64,000 nucleotides of DNA from Dinoroseobacter shibae DFL 12 = DSM 16493 (GTDB taxonomy: Bacteria; Pseudomonadota; Alphaproteobacteria; Rhodobacterales; Rhodobacteraceae): contig NC_009952.1 of the NCBI RefSeq assembly GCF_000018145.1, positions 3,224,001 through 3,288,000 on the forward strand, given 5' to 3'. The position numbers were made by a program, and so were the translations under genes. Shown here piece after piece: positions 8,085-16,987 of this stretch. The stretch's first letter is position 1. Each line of letters begins with the position of its first letter. The notes beneath the pieces were generated by a model. The model saw only the letters and a program-made list of their open reading frames with translations. It ran no database searches and had not been told where the DNA came from.

Positions 8085-8660
8085 ATGCGCTGGATCGCGT
8101 CCGCCGTGCTATATATGGCCGTTGCCCTTGGTGCAAACGCCGAGACCGCAGGAGCGCCGGCGCTCGATATCGCGGCGCTGGAGGCGCTGCGCGAGGGCCA
8201 GATGGAAAAGCTGCGCTTTCACGAGGCGCCCCGGGCGCGGTCGGATCTGGCCTTCATGCGCGCCGATGGCAGCGAATCGAGCCTTGCGGCCTATGACGGC
8301 AAGGTCGTGGTGCTGAACTTCTGGGCGACCTGGTGCGCGCCCTGCCGCAAGGAGATGCCGGGGCTCGACCGGCTGAACCAGGCCTTGGGCGGGGACGATT
8401 TCGCGGTGGTGACCCTGGCCACGGGGCGGAACTCCCCCACGGGGATCGCGAAATTCTTCGAGGACACGGCCTTGCAGACGCTCCCCCAGTACCGCGACAT
8501 CAAGCAGGGCATCGCCCGCGAGATGGAGGTGCCGGGCCTGCCGACCACGGTGATTCTCGATCGCGACGGGCGGGAGATCGCCCGCATGACCGGGGAGGCG
8601 GAGTGGGACACGCCCTCGGCCAAGGCGATTGTCACGGCCCTGATCGGCGCGGACAGCTAG
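8085..8660 (+). CDS. TlpA-family thioredoxin-like protein
   Basis: 191 aa. A signal peptide or N-terminal anchor (about 1-20) is followed by a thioredoxin fold with the redox motif WCAPC (Cys84, Cys87) inside [20 protein letters not shown] and the cis-Pro segment VPGLPTTVI. TlpA-like proteins are periplasmic disulfide reductases, often used in cytochrome c or oxidase maturation. The specific client is not evident. A good ribosome site (GGAAGGATGAGAC) precedes the ATG. The gene is divergent from argH and convergent with tag, overlapping the tag 3' end by 4 bases. Confidence 0.88.
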   Translation: MRWIASAVLYMAVALGANAETAGAPALDIAALEALREGQMEKLRFHEAPRARSDLAFMRADGSESSLAAYDGKVVVLNFWATWCAPCRKEMPGLDRLNQALGGDDFAVVTLATGRNSPTGIAKFFEDTALQTLPQYRDIKQGIAREMEVPGLPTTVILDRDGREIARMTGEAEWDTPSAKAIVTALIGADS

Positions 8661-9226
8661 GCGAGGCGCGCCACGCGGGCGTGGGAGGGGCAGGTGACCA
8701 GGTGGTCGTTGACCATGCCCGTCGCCTGCATGAAGGCATAGACGATGGTCGGCCCGCAGAACTTGAAGCCGCGCGCCTTCAGGTCGCGCGACAGCGCGCG
8801 GGAGATATCGGTCTGGGCGGGCACCTCCGCAAGGCTTTGCCAGCGGTTCTGCAGCGGCGCGTCGCCGACGAAGCCCCACAGGTAGGGCGAGAAGCCCTGC
8901 GCGGCTTCGATCCCGAGATAGGCTTGGGCATTGGTGATCGTCGCCTCGATCTTGCCCCGGTGGCGGACGATGCCGGGGTCTTGCAGCAGGCGCTCCACCT
9001 CCGTCGGGCCCCAGCCCGCGATCACCTCGGGGTCGAACCCGGCGAAGGCGGCGCGGAACGCCTCGCGCTTGCGCAGGATCGTGATCCAGCTCAGGCCCGC
9101 CTGGAACCCGTCGAGCACCAGTTTCTCCCACAGGGCCCGGGGGTCGCGGTCGGGCACGCCCCATTCGGTGTCGTGATAGGCCACATAGAGCGGGTCCTGC
9201 CCGCACCATCCACAACGCTCCGCCAT
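8657..9226 (-). CDS. tag: DNA-3-methyladenine glycosylase I
   Basis: 189 aa. Base-excision repair enzyme that removes 3-methyladenine from DNA. The N-terminus MAERCGWCGQDPLYVAYHDT carries the first two zinc ligands (Cys5, His18 by alignment to E. coli Cys4 and His17), and NDHLVTCPSH near the C-terminus carries the closing His and Cys of the 'zinc snap'. The catalytic-pocket segment EKLVLDGFQAGLSWITIL is conserved. Length matches the family (about 187 aa). It is convergent with the TlpA-like gene and divergent from the EAL gene. Confidence 0.95.
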   Translation of the reverse strand: MAERCGWCGQDPLYVAYHDTEWGVPDRDPRALWEKLVLDGFQAGLSWITILRKREAFRAAFAGFDPEVIAGWGPTEVERLLQDPGIVRHRGKIEATITNAQAYLGIEAAQGFSPYLWGFVGDAPLQNRWQSLAEVPAQTDISRALSRDLKARGFKFCGPTIVYAFMQATGMVNDHLVTCPSHARVARLA

Positions 9227-9337
9227 CCTGTCCTCCCGATCTGCGGCATTTGAACTGAATTTGGAACAAACCGGGAAGATTCATGGCGAATTAAGGACTC
9301 ATGCGCAAGGATCGCCCCGTAACGATTGGAGCTGCCC

Positions 9338-10183
9338 ATGCCGCCGAAGCAACCGCCGAAACGCCCCGGACCCCGGAATCGCAACCCCCAGAACACGCCC
9401 CTTGCCGAAGCGGTGGCCCAGCGGGACAAGTCCGTCATCGCCCTGGTGAAACAGGCCGTCAACCACAAGAACGCCCTTCTGGCTTTCCAGCCGATCATGC
9501 AGGCCGGACGGCAGAACAAGGTCGCCTACCAGGAGGGGTTGATCCGCATCCATGATGACAGTGGGCGGCTCATTCCCGCAAAGGACTTCATCACCGTGGT
9601 CGAGGAAATGGAGCTTGGCCGACAGATCGACTGCCTCGCGCTGGAGCGGGGGTTGGAGGCGCTGCGCCTTGTGCCGACCTTGCGGCTGGGGATCAACATG
9701 TCCGCGCGCTCCATCGGGTATCCGGAATGGACCGAGACCCTGGAACGGGGCCTCGCCAAGGACCCGACCATCGCCGAGCGGCTGATCCTGGAGATCACCG
9801 AGCAGTCCGCGATGACCATCCCCGAGATCGTGACCGTGTTCATGCGCGATCTGCAGCGCAAGGGCATCACCTTCGCGCTGGATGATTTCGGGGCCGGGCA
9901 CACGTCCTTTGCCTATCTGCGGGACTTCTTCTTCGACATCCTCAAGATCGACGGCAAGTTCATCCGCAACATCTCCCTGAGTGCGGACAACCAGGTCCTG
10001 ACCCAGGCGCTGATCTCCGTGGCCGGACATTTCGACATGTTCACGGTCGCGGAGTCGGTGGAGAACGCTGCCGACGCGGCCTTCCTGACCGCGGCCGGGA
10101 TCGACTGCATGCAGGGTTATCTTTTCGCCGCCCCCAGCACCAATCCGCCCTGGCTGGACCAGCCCCAGCGCCTGCGCGCCTGA
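9338..10183 (+). CDS. EAL-domain protein (c-di-GMP phosphodiesterase-like)
   Basis: 281 aa, a single EAL domain after a basic, Pro-rich 30-residue leader; no GGDEF, PAS or membrane segment. The metal and catalytic residues of active EAL enzymes appear present: Glu66, Asn120 (GINMSA), Glu152 (EITE), Asp182-Asp183 (DDFGAG), Lys203 (KIDG), Glu239 (ESVE) and Gln259 (QGYLF). The EAL triad itself reads EGL, and the usual DDFGTG loop reads DDFGAG. An active cytoplasmic c-di-GMP hydrolase is plausible. The ATG at 9338 has GGAG six bases upstream; a TTG at 9326 is the less likely alternative. Confidence 0.85.
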   Translation: MPPKQPPKRPGPRNRNPQNTPLAEAVAQRDKSVIALVKQAVNHKNALLAFQPIMQAGRQNKVAYQEGLIRIHDDSGRLIPAKDFITVVEEMELGRQIDCLALERGLEALRLVPTLRLGINMSARSIGYPEWTETLERGLAKDPTIAERLILEITEQSAMTIPEIVTVFMRDLQRKGITFALDDFGAGHTSFAYLRDFFFDILKIDGKFIRNISLSADNQVLTQALISVAGHFDMFTVAESVENAADAAFLTAAGIDCMQGYLFAAPSTNPPWLDQPQRLRA

Positions 10184-10502
10184 GCCTGAAAACGGGCAGC
10201 ACACAGACCCGGCACAGCCCGCTGCAAGGCGGGCTTGCACGGACCGCATGGGCACCGCACCCCGCGCAATGCGGGCAAACGCGGCCCGCCGCGACAGCCA
10301 ACCCCTTGTAAGCAAGCCGCTTCTCGGCCCACGACGCGTGGATCCCCCATCGCGCGCCGCGGGACCGTTCCGCGCCAGTGAGACACGATGTCAGGTGCCC
10401 GCAGGCACGTTCCTCCACTAGAGCAGTGTGGACGCTCCGTCATGCACCGCAAGCAGCCGGCCGAAACCGGGCGCCTGGAAGACCAAAGAGGGACCTTTAC
10501 AG
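10184..10502. other. Intergenic region upstream of phaA
   Basis: 319 bp with no supported gene. A 7-bp hairpin AGCCCGC-TGCAAG-GCGGGCT (10216-10235) lies 33 bp after the EAL stop and may end that transcript, although no T-run follows. The right half should hold the phaA promoter. I found no convincing -35/-10 pair and no perfect CTGC-N3/4-GCAG site of the kind described for PhaR. The phaA ribosome site is weak to moderate (AAAGAGGGAC, about 8 bases before the ATG at 10503). An open frame continues upstream of phaA to 10428 but shows no protein-like sequence. Confidence 0.5.
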
Positions 10503-11678
10503 ATGACAAATGTCGTAATCGCATCCGCCGCGCGTACTGCCGTCGGCAGCTTCGGCGGATCCTTTGCCAACACGCCTGCCCATGACCTGGGCTCCGCCGT
10601 GCTCGAAGCGCTGGTAGCGCGCGCGGGGATCGAGAAGGGAGAAGTCTCCGAGACCATCCTCGGCCAGGTGTTGACCGGCGGCCAGGGCCAGAACCCGGCG
10701 CGCCAGGCGCATATCAACGCAGGCCTGCCGCAGGAAAGCGCGGCCTGGGGTCTCAACCAGGTGTGCGGCTCGGGCCTGCGCGCGGTCGCCCTCGGCGCCC
10801 AGCACATCCAGCTCGGCGATGCGGAGATCGTCTGCGCCGGCGGCCAGGAAAACATGACGCTCAGCCCCCATGTGGCCAACCTGCGCGCGGGCCAGAAGAT
10901 GGGCGACATGAAGTTCATCGACTCGATGATCCGCGACGGCCTCTGGGACGCGTTCAACGGCTACCACATGGGCCAGACCGCCGAAAACGTCGCCGAGAAG
11001 TGGCAGATCAGCCGCGAGATGCAGGACGAGTTCGCCGTCGCCAGCCAGAACAAGGCCGAGGCCGCCCAGAAGGCGGGCAAGTTCGATGACGAGGTGGTGG
11101 CCTTCACCATCAAGACCCGCAAGGGCGACATCGTCGTGGACAAGGACGAGTACATCCGCCACGGCGCGACCATGGAGGCCATGCAGAAACTGCGCCCGGC
11201 CTTCACCAAGGACGGCTCGGTCACGGCGGCCAATGCGTCGGGGCTGAACGACGGCGCGGCCGGCGTTCTGCTGATGTCGGCGGAAAATGCCGAGAAGCGC
11301 GGGATCACCCCGATGGCGCGCATCGCGTCCTACGCCACCGCCGGGCTCGACCCGTCGATCATGGGCGTCGGGCCGATCTATGCCTCGCGCAAGGCGCTGG
11401 AGAAGGCCGGGTGGAAGGTCGACGACCTGGACCTGGTGGAAGCCAACGAAGCCTTCGCCGCCCAGGCCTGTGCCGTGAACAAGGACATGGGCTGGGATCC
11501 GGCGATCGTGAACGTGAACGGCGGCGCAATCGCCATCGGTCACCCGATCGGCGCCTCCGGCGCGCGGGTTCTCAACACCCTGCTGTTCGAAATGCAGCGG
11601 CGGGATGCCAAGAAGGGCCTTGCCACGCTGTGCATCGGCGGCGGCATGGGCGTGGCGCTCTGCGTCGAGCGCCCCTGA
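10503..11678 (+). CDS. phaA: Acetyl-CoA C-acetyltransferase (beta-ketothiolase)
   Basis: 391 aa. Condenses two acetyl-CoA to acetoacetyl-CoA, first step of polyhydroxybutyrate synthesis, and can run in the thiolytic direction. Thiolase motifs are complete: nucleophilic Cys in [11 protein letters not shown] (about residue 88), the base His in [10 protein letters not shown], and the second Cys in [10 protein letters not shown] near the C-terminus. The start at 10503 ([15 protein letters not shown]) gives the usual 390-aa length. phaB follows 100 bp later in the same direction, with a hairpin in between, so co-transcription with differential stability is likely. Confidence 0.95.
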   Translation: MTNVVIASAARTAVGSFGGSFANTPAHDLGSAVLEALVARAGIEKGEVSETILGQVLTGGQGQNPARQAHINAGLPQESAAWGLNQVCGSGLRAVALGAQHIQLGDAEIVCAGGQENMTLSPHVANLRAGQKMGDMKFIDSMIRDGLWDAFNGYHMGQTAENVAEKWQISREMQDEFAVASQNKAEAAQKAGKFDDEVVAFTIKTRKGDIVVDKDEYIRHGATMEAMQKLRPAFTKDGSVTAANASGLNDGAAGVLLMSAENAEKRGITPMARIASYATAGLDPSIMGVGPIYASRKALEKAGWKVDDLDLVEANEAFAAQACAVNKDMGWDPAIVNVNGGAIAIGHPIGASGARVLNTLLFEMQRRDAKKGLATLCIGGGMGVALCVERP

Positions 11679-11687
11679 CCTGATCCC

Positions 11688-11708
11688 GGGTGGCCCGACG
11701 GGCCACCC
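11688..11708 (+). other. Stem-loop in phaA-phaB intergenic space
   Basis: GGGTGGCCC-GAC-GGGCCACCC is a perfect 9-bp stem with a 3-base loop, 9 bp after the phaA stop. It is followed by C-rich rather than T-rich sequence, so it is not a canonical intrinsic terminator. It may instead protect the phaA 3' end or attenuate readthrough into phaB. Confidence 0.6.
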
Positions 11709-11778
11709 CCCCTTCCGGCGGGATCCTGAACGCACCCGTCCCGGCCGGACAAAAAACTGACCTCGAGGAGGACATATC

Positions 11779-12501
11779 ATGGGACGTGTTGCACTAGTGA
11801 CCGGTGGCTCGCGTGGCATCGGCGAAGCGATTTCCAAGAAACTGAAGGCGGACGGGTATACCGTGGCCGCCACCTATGCGGGCAATGACGAGAAGGCCGC
11901 GGCCTTCACCGAAGCCACGGGGATCAAGACCTACAAGTGGAACGTGGCCGACTACGAGTCGAGCAAGGCCGGCATCGCCCAGGTCGAAGCCGATCTCGGC
12001 CCGATCGAGGTGGTCGTCGCCAATGCGGGGATCACCCGCGACGCGCCGTTCCACAAGATGACGCCCGAGCAGTGGCACGAGGTCATCGACACCAACCTGA
12101 CCGGCGTGTTCAACACGATCCACCCGGTCTGGCCCGGCATGCGCGAGCGCAAGTTCGGCCGCATCATCGTGATCTCGTCGATCAACGGCCAGAAGGGCCA
12201 GTTCGCCCAGGTGAACTATGCCGCGACCAAGGCGGGCGATCTGGGCATCGTGAAGTCCCTCGCCCAGGAAGGCGCGCGCGCCGGGATCACCGCCAACGCG
12301 GTCTGCCCGGGCTATATCGCCACGGAAATGGTCATGGCGATCCCCGAGAAGGTGCGCGAGTCGATCATTGCGGGCATCCCGGTGGGCCGTCTGGGCGAGC
12401 CCGAGGAGATTGCGCGCTGCGTGGCGTTCCTGGCCTCCGATGACGCGGGCTTCATCTCGGGCTCGACGATCTCGGCAAACGGGGCGCAGTTCTTCGTCTG
12501 A
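11779..12501 (+). CDS. phaB: Acetoacetyl-CoA reductase
   Basis: 240 aa short-chain dehydrogenase. Reduces acetoacetyl-CoA with NADPH to (R)-3-hydroxybutyryl-CoA, the monomer for PHB synthase. It shows the nucleotide-binding TGGSRGIGEAI at the N-terminus, the NAG motif in VVANAGITRD, the catalytic Tyr-x3-Lys in QVNYAATKAG and a Ser in IVISSINGQKGQ. Length and the PhaB-like NGQKGQFAQVNY segment distinguish it from FabG. A strong ribosome site GAGGAGGAC precedes the ATG. No PHA synthase, depolymerase or phasin gene is in the window. A clear terminator follows at 12523. Confidence 0.94.
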   Translation: MGRVALVTGGSRGIGEAISKKLKADGYTVAATYAGNDEKAAAFTEATGIKTYKWNVADYESSKAGIAQVEADLGPIEVVVANAGITRDAPFHKMTPEQWHEVIDTNLTGVFNTIHPVWPGMRERKFGRIIVISSINGQKGQFAQVNYAATKAGDLGIVKSLAQEGARAGITANAVCPGYIATEMVMAIPEKVRESIIAGIPVGRLGEPEEIARCVAFLASDDAGFISGSTISANGAQFFV

Positions 12502-12522
12502 GCGCGTTTGCGCGTTAGGGTT

Positions 12523-12551
12523 GGGCCGGTCCCCGCGCGCGGGACCGGCCC
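12523..12551. terminator. Bidirectional intrinsic terminator for phaB and convergent small gene
   Basis: GGGCCGGTCCC-CGCGCGC-GGGACCGGCCC forms an 11-bp perfect stem with a 7-base loop, followed by ATTTTC on the plus strand. It lies 21 bp after the phaB stop and 4 bp beyond the stop of the convergent 46-aa frame at 12556, so it could serve both. Confidence 0.75.
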
Positions 12552-12555
12552 ATTT

Positions 12556-12696
12556 TCATGCCGTAACCTCCATGGCGGGACGAGCGGCATGAAACGGGTT
12601 GGCCCACGCCAAAAGACGGGCGAAAGCGGCGGCGCGGGCCTGGCGCCCACGGGCGATGGCGGCTTGGGTCGTCAGGGTAGCGGTGGCATGGGTCAT
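12556..12696 (-). CDS. Small hypothetical protein, divergent to LysR gene
   Basis: 46 aa beginning MTHATATLTTQAAIARGRQA and ending AARPAMEVTA, Ala/Arg-rich with a central amphipathic helix (about 12-32). I do not recognise a family. Support for a real gene is positional: an AAGGA ribosome site lies 8 bases before the ATG, the stop abuts a strong terminator, and the gene is divergent from a LysR regulator 107 bp away, a common regulator-target arrangement. Coding statistics cannot be judged on so short a frame. Confidence 0.45.
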   Translation of the reverse strand: MTHATATLTTQAAIARGRQARAAAFARLLAWANPFHAARPAMEVTA

Positions 12697-12803
12697 CGGG
12701 CATGTCCTTGTATGAATTTCTGAACTGTCCTGAATATGAGCGCCTGCATTGGTGGTGACAAACGAGACTTTTCCCGCCCTCGGTTAAGGTATACTTATGC
12801 GAA

Positions 12804-13751
12804 ATGCATGATCGCCTCCCCCCGCTGACCGCCCTGCGCGCCTTCGACGCCGCCGCGCGGCACATGAGTTTCGCCAAGGCGGCGGCGGAGTTGAACGTCA
12901 CGCCTGCCGCCCTGAGTTTTCAGATCAAGGGGCTGGAGGAGCATCTGGGCGCGCCGCTCTTTCGGCGGCTGAACCGGGCGGTGGAATTGACCGAGGCGGG
13001 CAAGGCGCTGGCCCCCGGGGCCGCGGAAGGGTTCGACGCGCTGCGGCGGGCCTGGATGGCGACGCGGCGGAGCCTGGACGCAAGGACGCTGACAGTGACG
13101 GCGGGGCCTGCGTTCACGGCGAAGTGGCTGGCGCCACGGCTGTTCGATTTCGCCCAGAAGCACCCGGATATCGAGCTGCGGTTTTCCGCCAGCCTGCGAC
13201 TGGTGGATTTCGACCGGGACGACGTGGATCTCGCGATCCGATTCGGGATGGGCGGTGACGACGCGGGGGTCTACAGCCGGGTGTTGGTGCGCGAGTGGTT
13301 GGCACCGATGGTGGCGCCGCATCTGGCGGAGCGGCTGCGCGTTCCTGCGGACTTGCTGAAGCTGCGGCTTCTGGATGACGGCAACCTGGATTTCGTGCGC
13401 CCGCCCTGCGACTGGGCCGCGTGGTTCCGTGCCATGGGCGTTGCCGATCCGCCGGAGGTGACGCCGCAATTCAGCCAGGCCGACCATGCGATCGATGCGG
13501 CCGAGACCGGGGGCGGGGCGATCCTGGGCCGGATATCATTGACGACCAAGGCGCTGCAGGACGGGCGGCTGGTGATCCCGTTTCCCACGGCCCTGACCAC
13601 CAGGGCCCATTACCGGGTGCTCTGCCCGGCGGGCGCGGAGCAAAAGCCCCAGGTTCAGGCGTTCCTGTCCTGGCTGTTCGATAACGTGGGGGAGTTTGCG
13701 GCCCATGACCGGCAGATGAGCTTCATCGACGCGGGCGACGTGGGCACCTGA
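12804..13751 (+). CDS. LysR-family transcriptional regulator (GcvA-like)
   Basis: 315 aa. The N-terminal winged helix-turn-helix (about 1-62) has the GcvA-type sequence LPPLTALRAFDAAARHMSFA followed by KAAAELNVTPAALSFQIKGL. The rest is the periplasmic-binding-like effector domain, with TVTAGPAFTAKWLAPRLFDF at its start. The ligand is unknown. The short gene at 12556-12696 is the obvious divergent target, and LysR proteins often also repress themselves. A TATACT hexamer at 12790 sits only 8 bp before the ATG, so the 5' leader may be very short. Confidence 0.88.
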   Translation: MHDRLPPLTALRAFDAAARHMSFAKAAAELNVTPAALSFQIKGLEEHLGAPLFRRLNRAVELTEAGKALAPGAAEGFDALRRAWMATRRSLDARTLTVTAGPAFTAKWLAPRLFDFAQKHPDIELRFSASLRLVDFDRDDVDLAIRFGMGGDDAGVYSRVLVREWLAPMVAPHLAERLRVPADLLKLRLLDDGNLDFVRPPCDWAAWFRAMGVADPPEVTPQFSQADHAIDAAETGGGAILGRISLTTKALQDGRLVIPFPTALTTRAHYRVLCPAGAEQKPQVQAFLSWLFDNVGEFAAHDRQMSFIDAGDVGT

Positions 13752-13810
13752 GGGTCGGTCGGGAAACTGCGGCCCGGTGCTGGACCGAACCGCAGGCTAA
13801 GGGGGAAGGG

Positions 13811-13978
13811 TCAGTTCGCTTGCAGACGCTCGATCTCTTCCTTGAGACGTAGCTTCTGCTTCTTGAGCGAGGCAATCGTCAGACTGTCTGTTGCGGCGCT
13901 ACGTTGCGCGTCATCCACACGAGCGGAAAGCGATTGGTGTTTCCGGCGGAGTTCCTCGAGATGCGAACTCACGGTCAT
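13811..13978 (-). CDS. DUF465 (YdcH-like) small coiled-coil protein
   Basis: 55 aa, almost entirely helical: MTVSSHLEELRRKHQSLSAR, then a central region and a basic SLKKQKLRLKEEIERLQAN end. This matches PF04325 (DUF465/YdcH), short coiled-coil proteins of unknown function that are widespread in alphaproteobacteria. The start at 13978 has a strong AAGGAGGACG ribosome site; the frame is open to 14041 but the extension is basic and unlike the family. It stands alone between the LysR gene and the methyltransferase gene. Confidence 0.85.
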   Translation of the reverse strand: MTVSSHLEELRRKHQSLSARVDDAQRSAATDSLTIASLKKQKLRLKEEIERLQAN

Positions 13979-14073
13979 GGGCGTCCTCCTTGTTGACGTG
14001 GACAGTATGCGAAGTGCAGCACAGATGCCGAGTCGTGTCACGAGAAACAGGTGCGCGATTTTGTATCGAACTG

Positions 14074-14844
14074 TCAGCAGGCCGGGTCGGAGAGCGACAG
14101 CGCGCCACCGTCACGCAGCAGGTGCCGGGCGATGTCCGAGCCGTCCTCGCCATCGCGCAGGTGCCGCGATCCGTCATGGAGCACCAGCGGCGCACGCAGG
14201 GTGAAGGGGGCGCGGCCCTCCTTGATGCCCTGCAAAACAAAGCGCTTGGCCGGACGGCCCGCGCGCGCAACCAGAGGTTGCAATCGCAGCGAGCCAAGCA
14301 CGCGGGGCACCGCCGCCATGACCTCGGGCAGCCGGTCGGTCCGGGCGATCAGGGTGACCGTTCCCCGGGGCCTGGTGCGACGGACTGCCGCAGCCAGCCA
14401 GTCGGTCAGATCCCCCCTGTCCCGCAGGGCGAGATCGCGGCCCGCATCGGCCGGTGCGGTACTGGCCTCGGCGGCGAAATAGGGCGGGTTGAAGAACACG
14501 TGGTCAAAGCTGCGCTGCCGCAGGTCGGGAGGCAGGTCGGTCGCGTCGCCCTCGATCACCTCCAGGGGCAGGTCGTTGCGGGACGCGTTGGCGCGCGCCA
14601 GGGCGGCGTAGCCCGGTTGCAACTCGACCCCCGTGCAGGCCGCCCCCGTGCGCACCATCAGGCACAGGGCCGCCGCACCGACACCGCAGCCCAGGTCGAG
14701 GCAGCTTTGCCCGGCCCGCGCGGGCACCGAGGCGGCCAGAAGCACCGGGTCGGTCCCGGCCCGGTAGCCCTGCACGGGTTGTTCGAGCACCAGCCGTCCG
14801 CCGAGGAACCCATCGAGCGAGGTCTCAACGCAGGCCGAGGGCAT
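14074..14844 (-). CDS. SAM-dependent methyltransferase, tRNA1(Val) m6A37 (TrmN6)-like
   Basis: 256 aa. A class I methyltransferase with the SAM loop LDLGCGVGAAALCLM near residue 50 and the catalytic NPPY tetrapeptide (VFFNPPYFAAE) of N6-adenine methyltransferases. The N-terminal LGGRLVLEQPVQGYRAGTDP resembles TrmN6/YfiC enzymes that methylate A37 of tRNA1(Val). The ATG at 14844 overlaps the DUF2007 stop by one base; a GTG at 14847 is equally placed for coupling. The substrate is inferred from family only. Confidence 0.85.
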   Translation of the reverse strand: MPSACVETSLDGFLGGRLVLEQPVQGYRAGTDPVLLAASVPARAGQSCLDLGCGVGAAALCLMVRTGAACTGVELQPGYAALARANASRNDLPLEVIEGDATDLPPDLRQRSFDHVFFNPPYFAAEASTAPADAGRDLALRDRGDLTDWLAAAVRRTRPRGTVTLIARTDRLPEVMAAVPRVLGSLRLQPLVARAGRPAKRFVLQGIKEGRAPFTLRAPLVLHDGSRHLRDGEDGSDIARHLLRDGGALSLSDPAC

Positions 14845-15071
14845 CACGCGGACCGGTCCTCGCTGATGGGGATGTCATTGTCGATCATCACCGCCCGGGC
14901 GCGGAACATGTCGCGCTGCCGCACCATCAGGCGCCGCGGCAATACGCCGATGGAGCCTTCGAGGACGCTCATGTGGACGTCCATCTGGAAGCAGTCTATA
15001 CCCTCGCCTTGCAGCAGAGCGGAGGCATAGGCGATGATCGTGGGATCGTTGGTGCGCAGAAGCTCTCTCAT
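14844..15071 (-). CDS. DUF2007 domain protein
   Basis: 75 aa starting MRELLRTNDPTIIAYASALL and containing GEGIDCFQMDVHMSVLEGSI. This is the PF09413 (DUF2007) pattern, a ferredoxin-like fold resembling signal-transducing PII proteins, function unknown. The start at 15071 is set by the family N-terminus; the frame stays open to 15290 but that segment is antisense to the polyprenyl synthase gene. It is translationally coupled to the downstream methyltransferase and divergent from the synthase, with only 55 bp between the two starts. Confidence 0.85.
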   Translation of the reverse strand: MRELLRTNDPTIIAYASALLQGEGIDCFQMDVHMSVLEGSIGVLPRRLMVRQRDMFRARAVMIDNDIPISEDRSA

Positions 15072-15126
15072 GTTAGCGAGATAAGAGTAGCCGGGCTCGG
15101 ATGTCGAGCCGATTGACGGAGCCGTG

Positions 15127-16131
15127 ATGAGCTTGGATACCCCTGCCGCAACCAAACCGCATGAGCGCCTCGCGACCCACCTGGCCGAAGACATGGACGC
15201 GGTGAACGTGCTGATCCGGGAGCGGATGGCCTCGGAACACGCGCCGCGCATCCCCGAGGTGACAGCGCATCTGGTCGAGGCCGGCGGCAAGCGGCTGCGC
15301 CCGATGCTGACGCTGGCGACCGCGCGGCTCTGCGGCTACACCGGGCCTTACCATGTGCATCTCGCGGCGACGGTGGAGTTCATTCACACCGCGACGCTGC
15401 TTCATGACGACGTGGTGGACGAGAGCAACCAGCGGCGCGGACGGCCCACGGCGAACCTTTTGTGGGACAACCAGTCGAGCGTGCTGGTGGGCGATTACCT
15501 GTTCGCGCGGTCCTTCCAGTTGATGGTCGAGACCGGCTCCCTGCGGGTTCTGGACATCTTGGCGAACGCGGCGGCGACGATTGCCGAGGGCGAGGTGCTG
15601 CAACTGTCGGCGGCGCAGGACCTGGCGACGGACGAGGACATCTACCTCAAGGTGGTGCGGGGCAAGACCGCGGCGCTGTTCTCGGCGGCCACCGAGGTGG
15701 GCGGCGTGATCGCAGGCGCCGACGAGGCGCAGGTGCGCGCGCTCTTCACCTATGGCGATGCGTTGGGCATCGCGTTCCAGATCGTCGACGACCTGCTGGA
15801 TTACGGCGGGGACAGTACCAAGACCGGCAAGAATATCGGCGACGATTTCCGGGAGCGTAAGCTGACCCTGCCCGTGATCAAGGCGGTGGCCAAGGCGGAT
15901 CTGGAAGAGCGCGCCTTCTGGAGCCGGGTGATCGAGAAGGGCGACCAGCGCGACGGGGATCTTGAGCATGCGCTCGCGCTTCTGGACCGGCACGGCGCGA
16001 TGGCGGCGACCCGGGCCGATGCGGTGGCCTATGCCGCCCAGGCCAAGGCCGCGCTGGAGGCGGTGGCGCCCCATCCGTTGACCGACATGCTGCGCGATCT
16101 GGCCGATTACGTGGTGGCGCGGGTCACCTGA
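15127..16131 (+). CDS. ispB: Polyprenyl (octaprenyl/decaprenyl) diphosphate synthase
   Basis: 334 aa. A trans-isoprenyl diphosphate synthase that builds the ubiquinone side chain by adding isopentenyl diphosphate. Both aspartate-rich motifs are intact: DDVVD at 94-98 and DDLLD at 221-225, plus the GGKRLRP substrate segment at about 53-59. Chain length cannot be read directly; the long-chain (C40/C50) subfamily is inferred from overall sequence. ATG at 15127 is preferred over an adjacent GTG at 15124. Its 3' end overlaps ispE (opposite strand) by 8 bp, pairing two isoprenoid genes tail to tail. Confidence 0.93.
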   Translation: MSLDTPAATKPHERLATHLAEDMDAVNVLIRERMASEHAPRIPEVTAHLVEAGGKRLRPMLTLATARLCGYTGPYHVHLAATVEFIHTATLLHDDVVDESNQRRGRPTANLLWDNQSSVLVGDYLFARSFQLMVETGSLRVLDILANAAATIAEGEVLQLSAAQDLATDEDIYLKVVRGKTAALFSAATEVGGVIAGADEAQVRALFTYGDALGIAFQIVDDLLDYGGDSTKTGKNIGDDFRERKLTLPVIKAVAKADLEERAFWSRVIEKGDQRDGDLEHALALLDRHGAMAATRADAVAYAAQAKAALEAVAPHPLTDMLRDLADYVVARVT

Positions 16132-16987
16132 GCACGGTCGGCGCGACCCACCAGTCCGGGTGCCGGGTTGAGAGGGTTTCCGCCGCCGCCTGCGCCTGTG
16201 CAGGGGTTTCGAAGAGACCGAAACAGGTCGCGCCGGAGCCGGACATCCGGGCCAGCAGGCAGTCCGGATCGCCCGCGATCTCCGCCAGAACGCTGTCGAT
16301 CACGGGGGCCGCGGCGCGGGCGGGCGGCTCCAGGTCGTTGCGCTGGGTGGCGAGCCATCGGGCGCAATCGGTCGGCGTTGCAAAGCCGGGCAGGTCGGCG
16401 GGCATGGGCGGATTTTCCTTTTGACGCAGGCCCCTGAACACGGCCGGGGTCGGCACGTCCACGCCAGGGTTGACCAGCACCGCGGGCAGCGGCGGCAGAC
16501 CCGCCACGGGGGTGAGCGCTTCGCCGATCCCGGACATGCGGGTCGCCTTCCCTCGCAGGCAGACGGGCACGTCGGCACCAAGGGCCGCGCCATCGTCGGG
16601 CAGCGCGCGGCCCATCGCCTGCGCATGGAGCCGGAGCGCGGTCGCGGCATCGGAGGACCCGCCACCGATCCCCGCCGCCGCGGGCAGGTGTTTTTCCAGA
16701 TGGATCGCACCGCGCACCGCCCCGAGATGGGCCGCGGCCTTCAGGATCAGGTTTTCGGGCCCCGTGGGCACGCCCGCCGCGCGCGGGCCCGACACGGTCA
16801 GCCCGAGGGCCGCGTCGGGGTCGAGCACCAGCCGGTCGCCGATATCGGCGAAGACCACGAGGCTGTCGAGCAGGTGATAGCCATCGCCCCGCTGCCCGGT
16901 GACATGCAGGGTCAGGTTGATCTTCGCCGGGGCAAAGCCCGCGATCGGTCGCGACCCCGGGGCGCGCCCCTCAGTCGGTGGCGACAT
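16124..16987 (-). CDS. ispE: 4-diphosphocytidyl-2-C-methyl-D-erythritol kinase
   Basis: 287 aa. GHMP kinase of the MEP isoprenoid pathway that phosphorylates CDP-methylerythritol. It shows [20 protein letters not shown] near residue 20, the glycine-rich ATP loop [18 protein letters not shown] at about 105-122, and the C-terminal [12 protein letters not shown]. Length is near the usual 280-300 aa. Its ATG lies inside the last codons of the upstream TPR gene (17-bp overlap), so the two are co-transcribed. It is convergent with ispB. Confidence 0.95.
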   Translation of the reverse strand: MSPPTEGRAPGSRPIAGFAPAKINLTLHVTGQRGDGYHLLDSLVVFADIGDRLVLDPDAALGLTVSGPRAAGVPTGPENLILKAAAHLGAVRGAIHLEKHLPAAAGIGGGSSDAATALRLHAQAMGRALPDDGAALGADVPVCLRGKATRMSGIGEALTPVAGLPPLPAVLVNPGVDVPTPAVFRGLRQKENPPMPADLPGFATPTDCARWLATQRNDLEPPARAAAPVIDSVLAEIAGDPDCLLARMSGSGATCFGLFETPAQAQAAAETLSTRHPDWWVAPTVLR

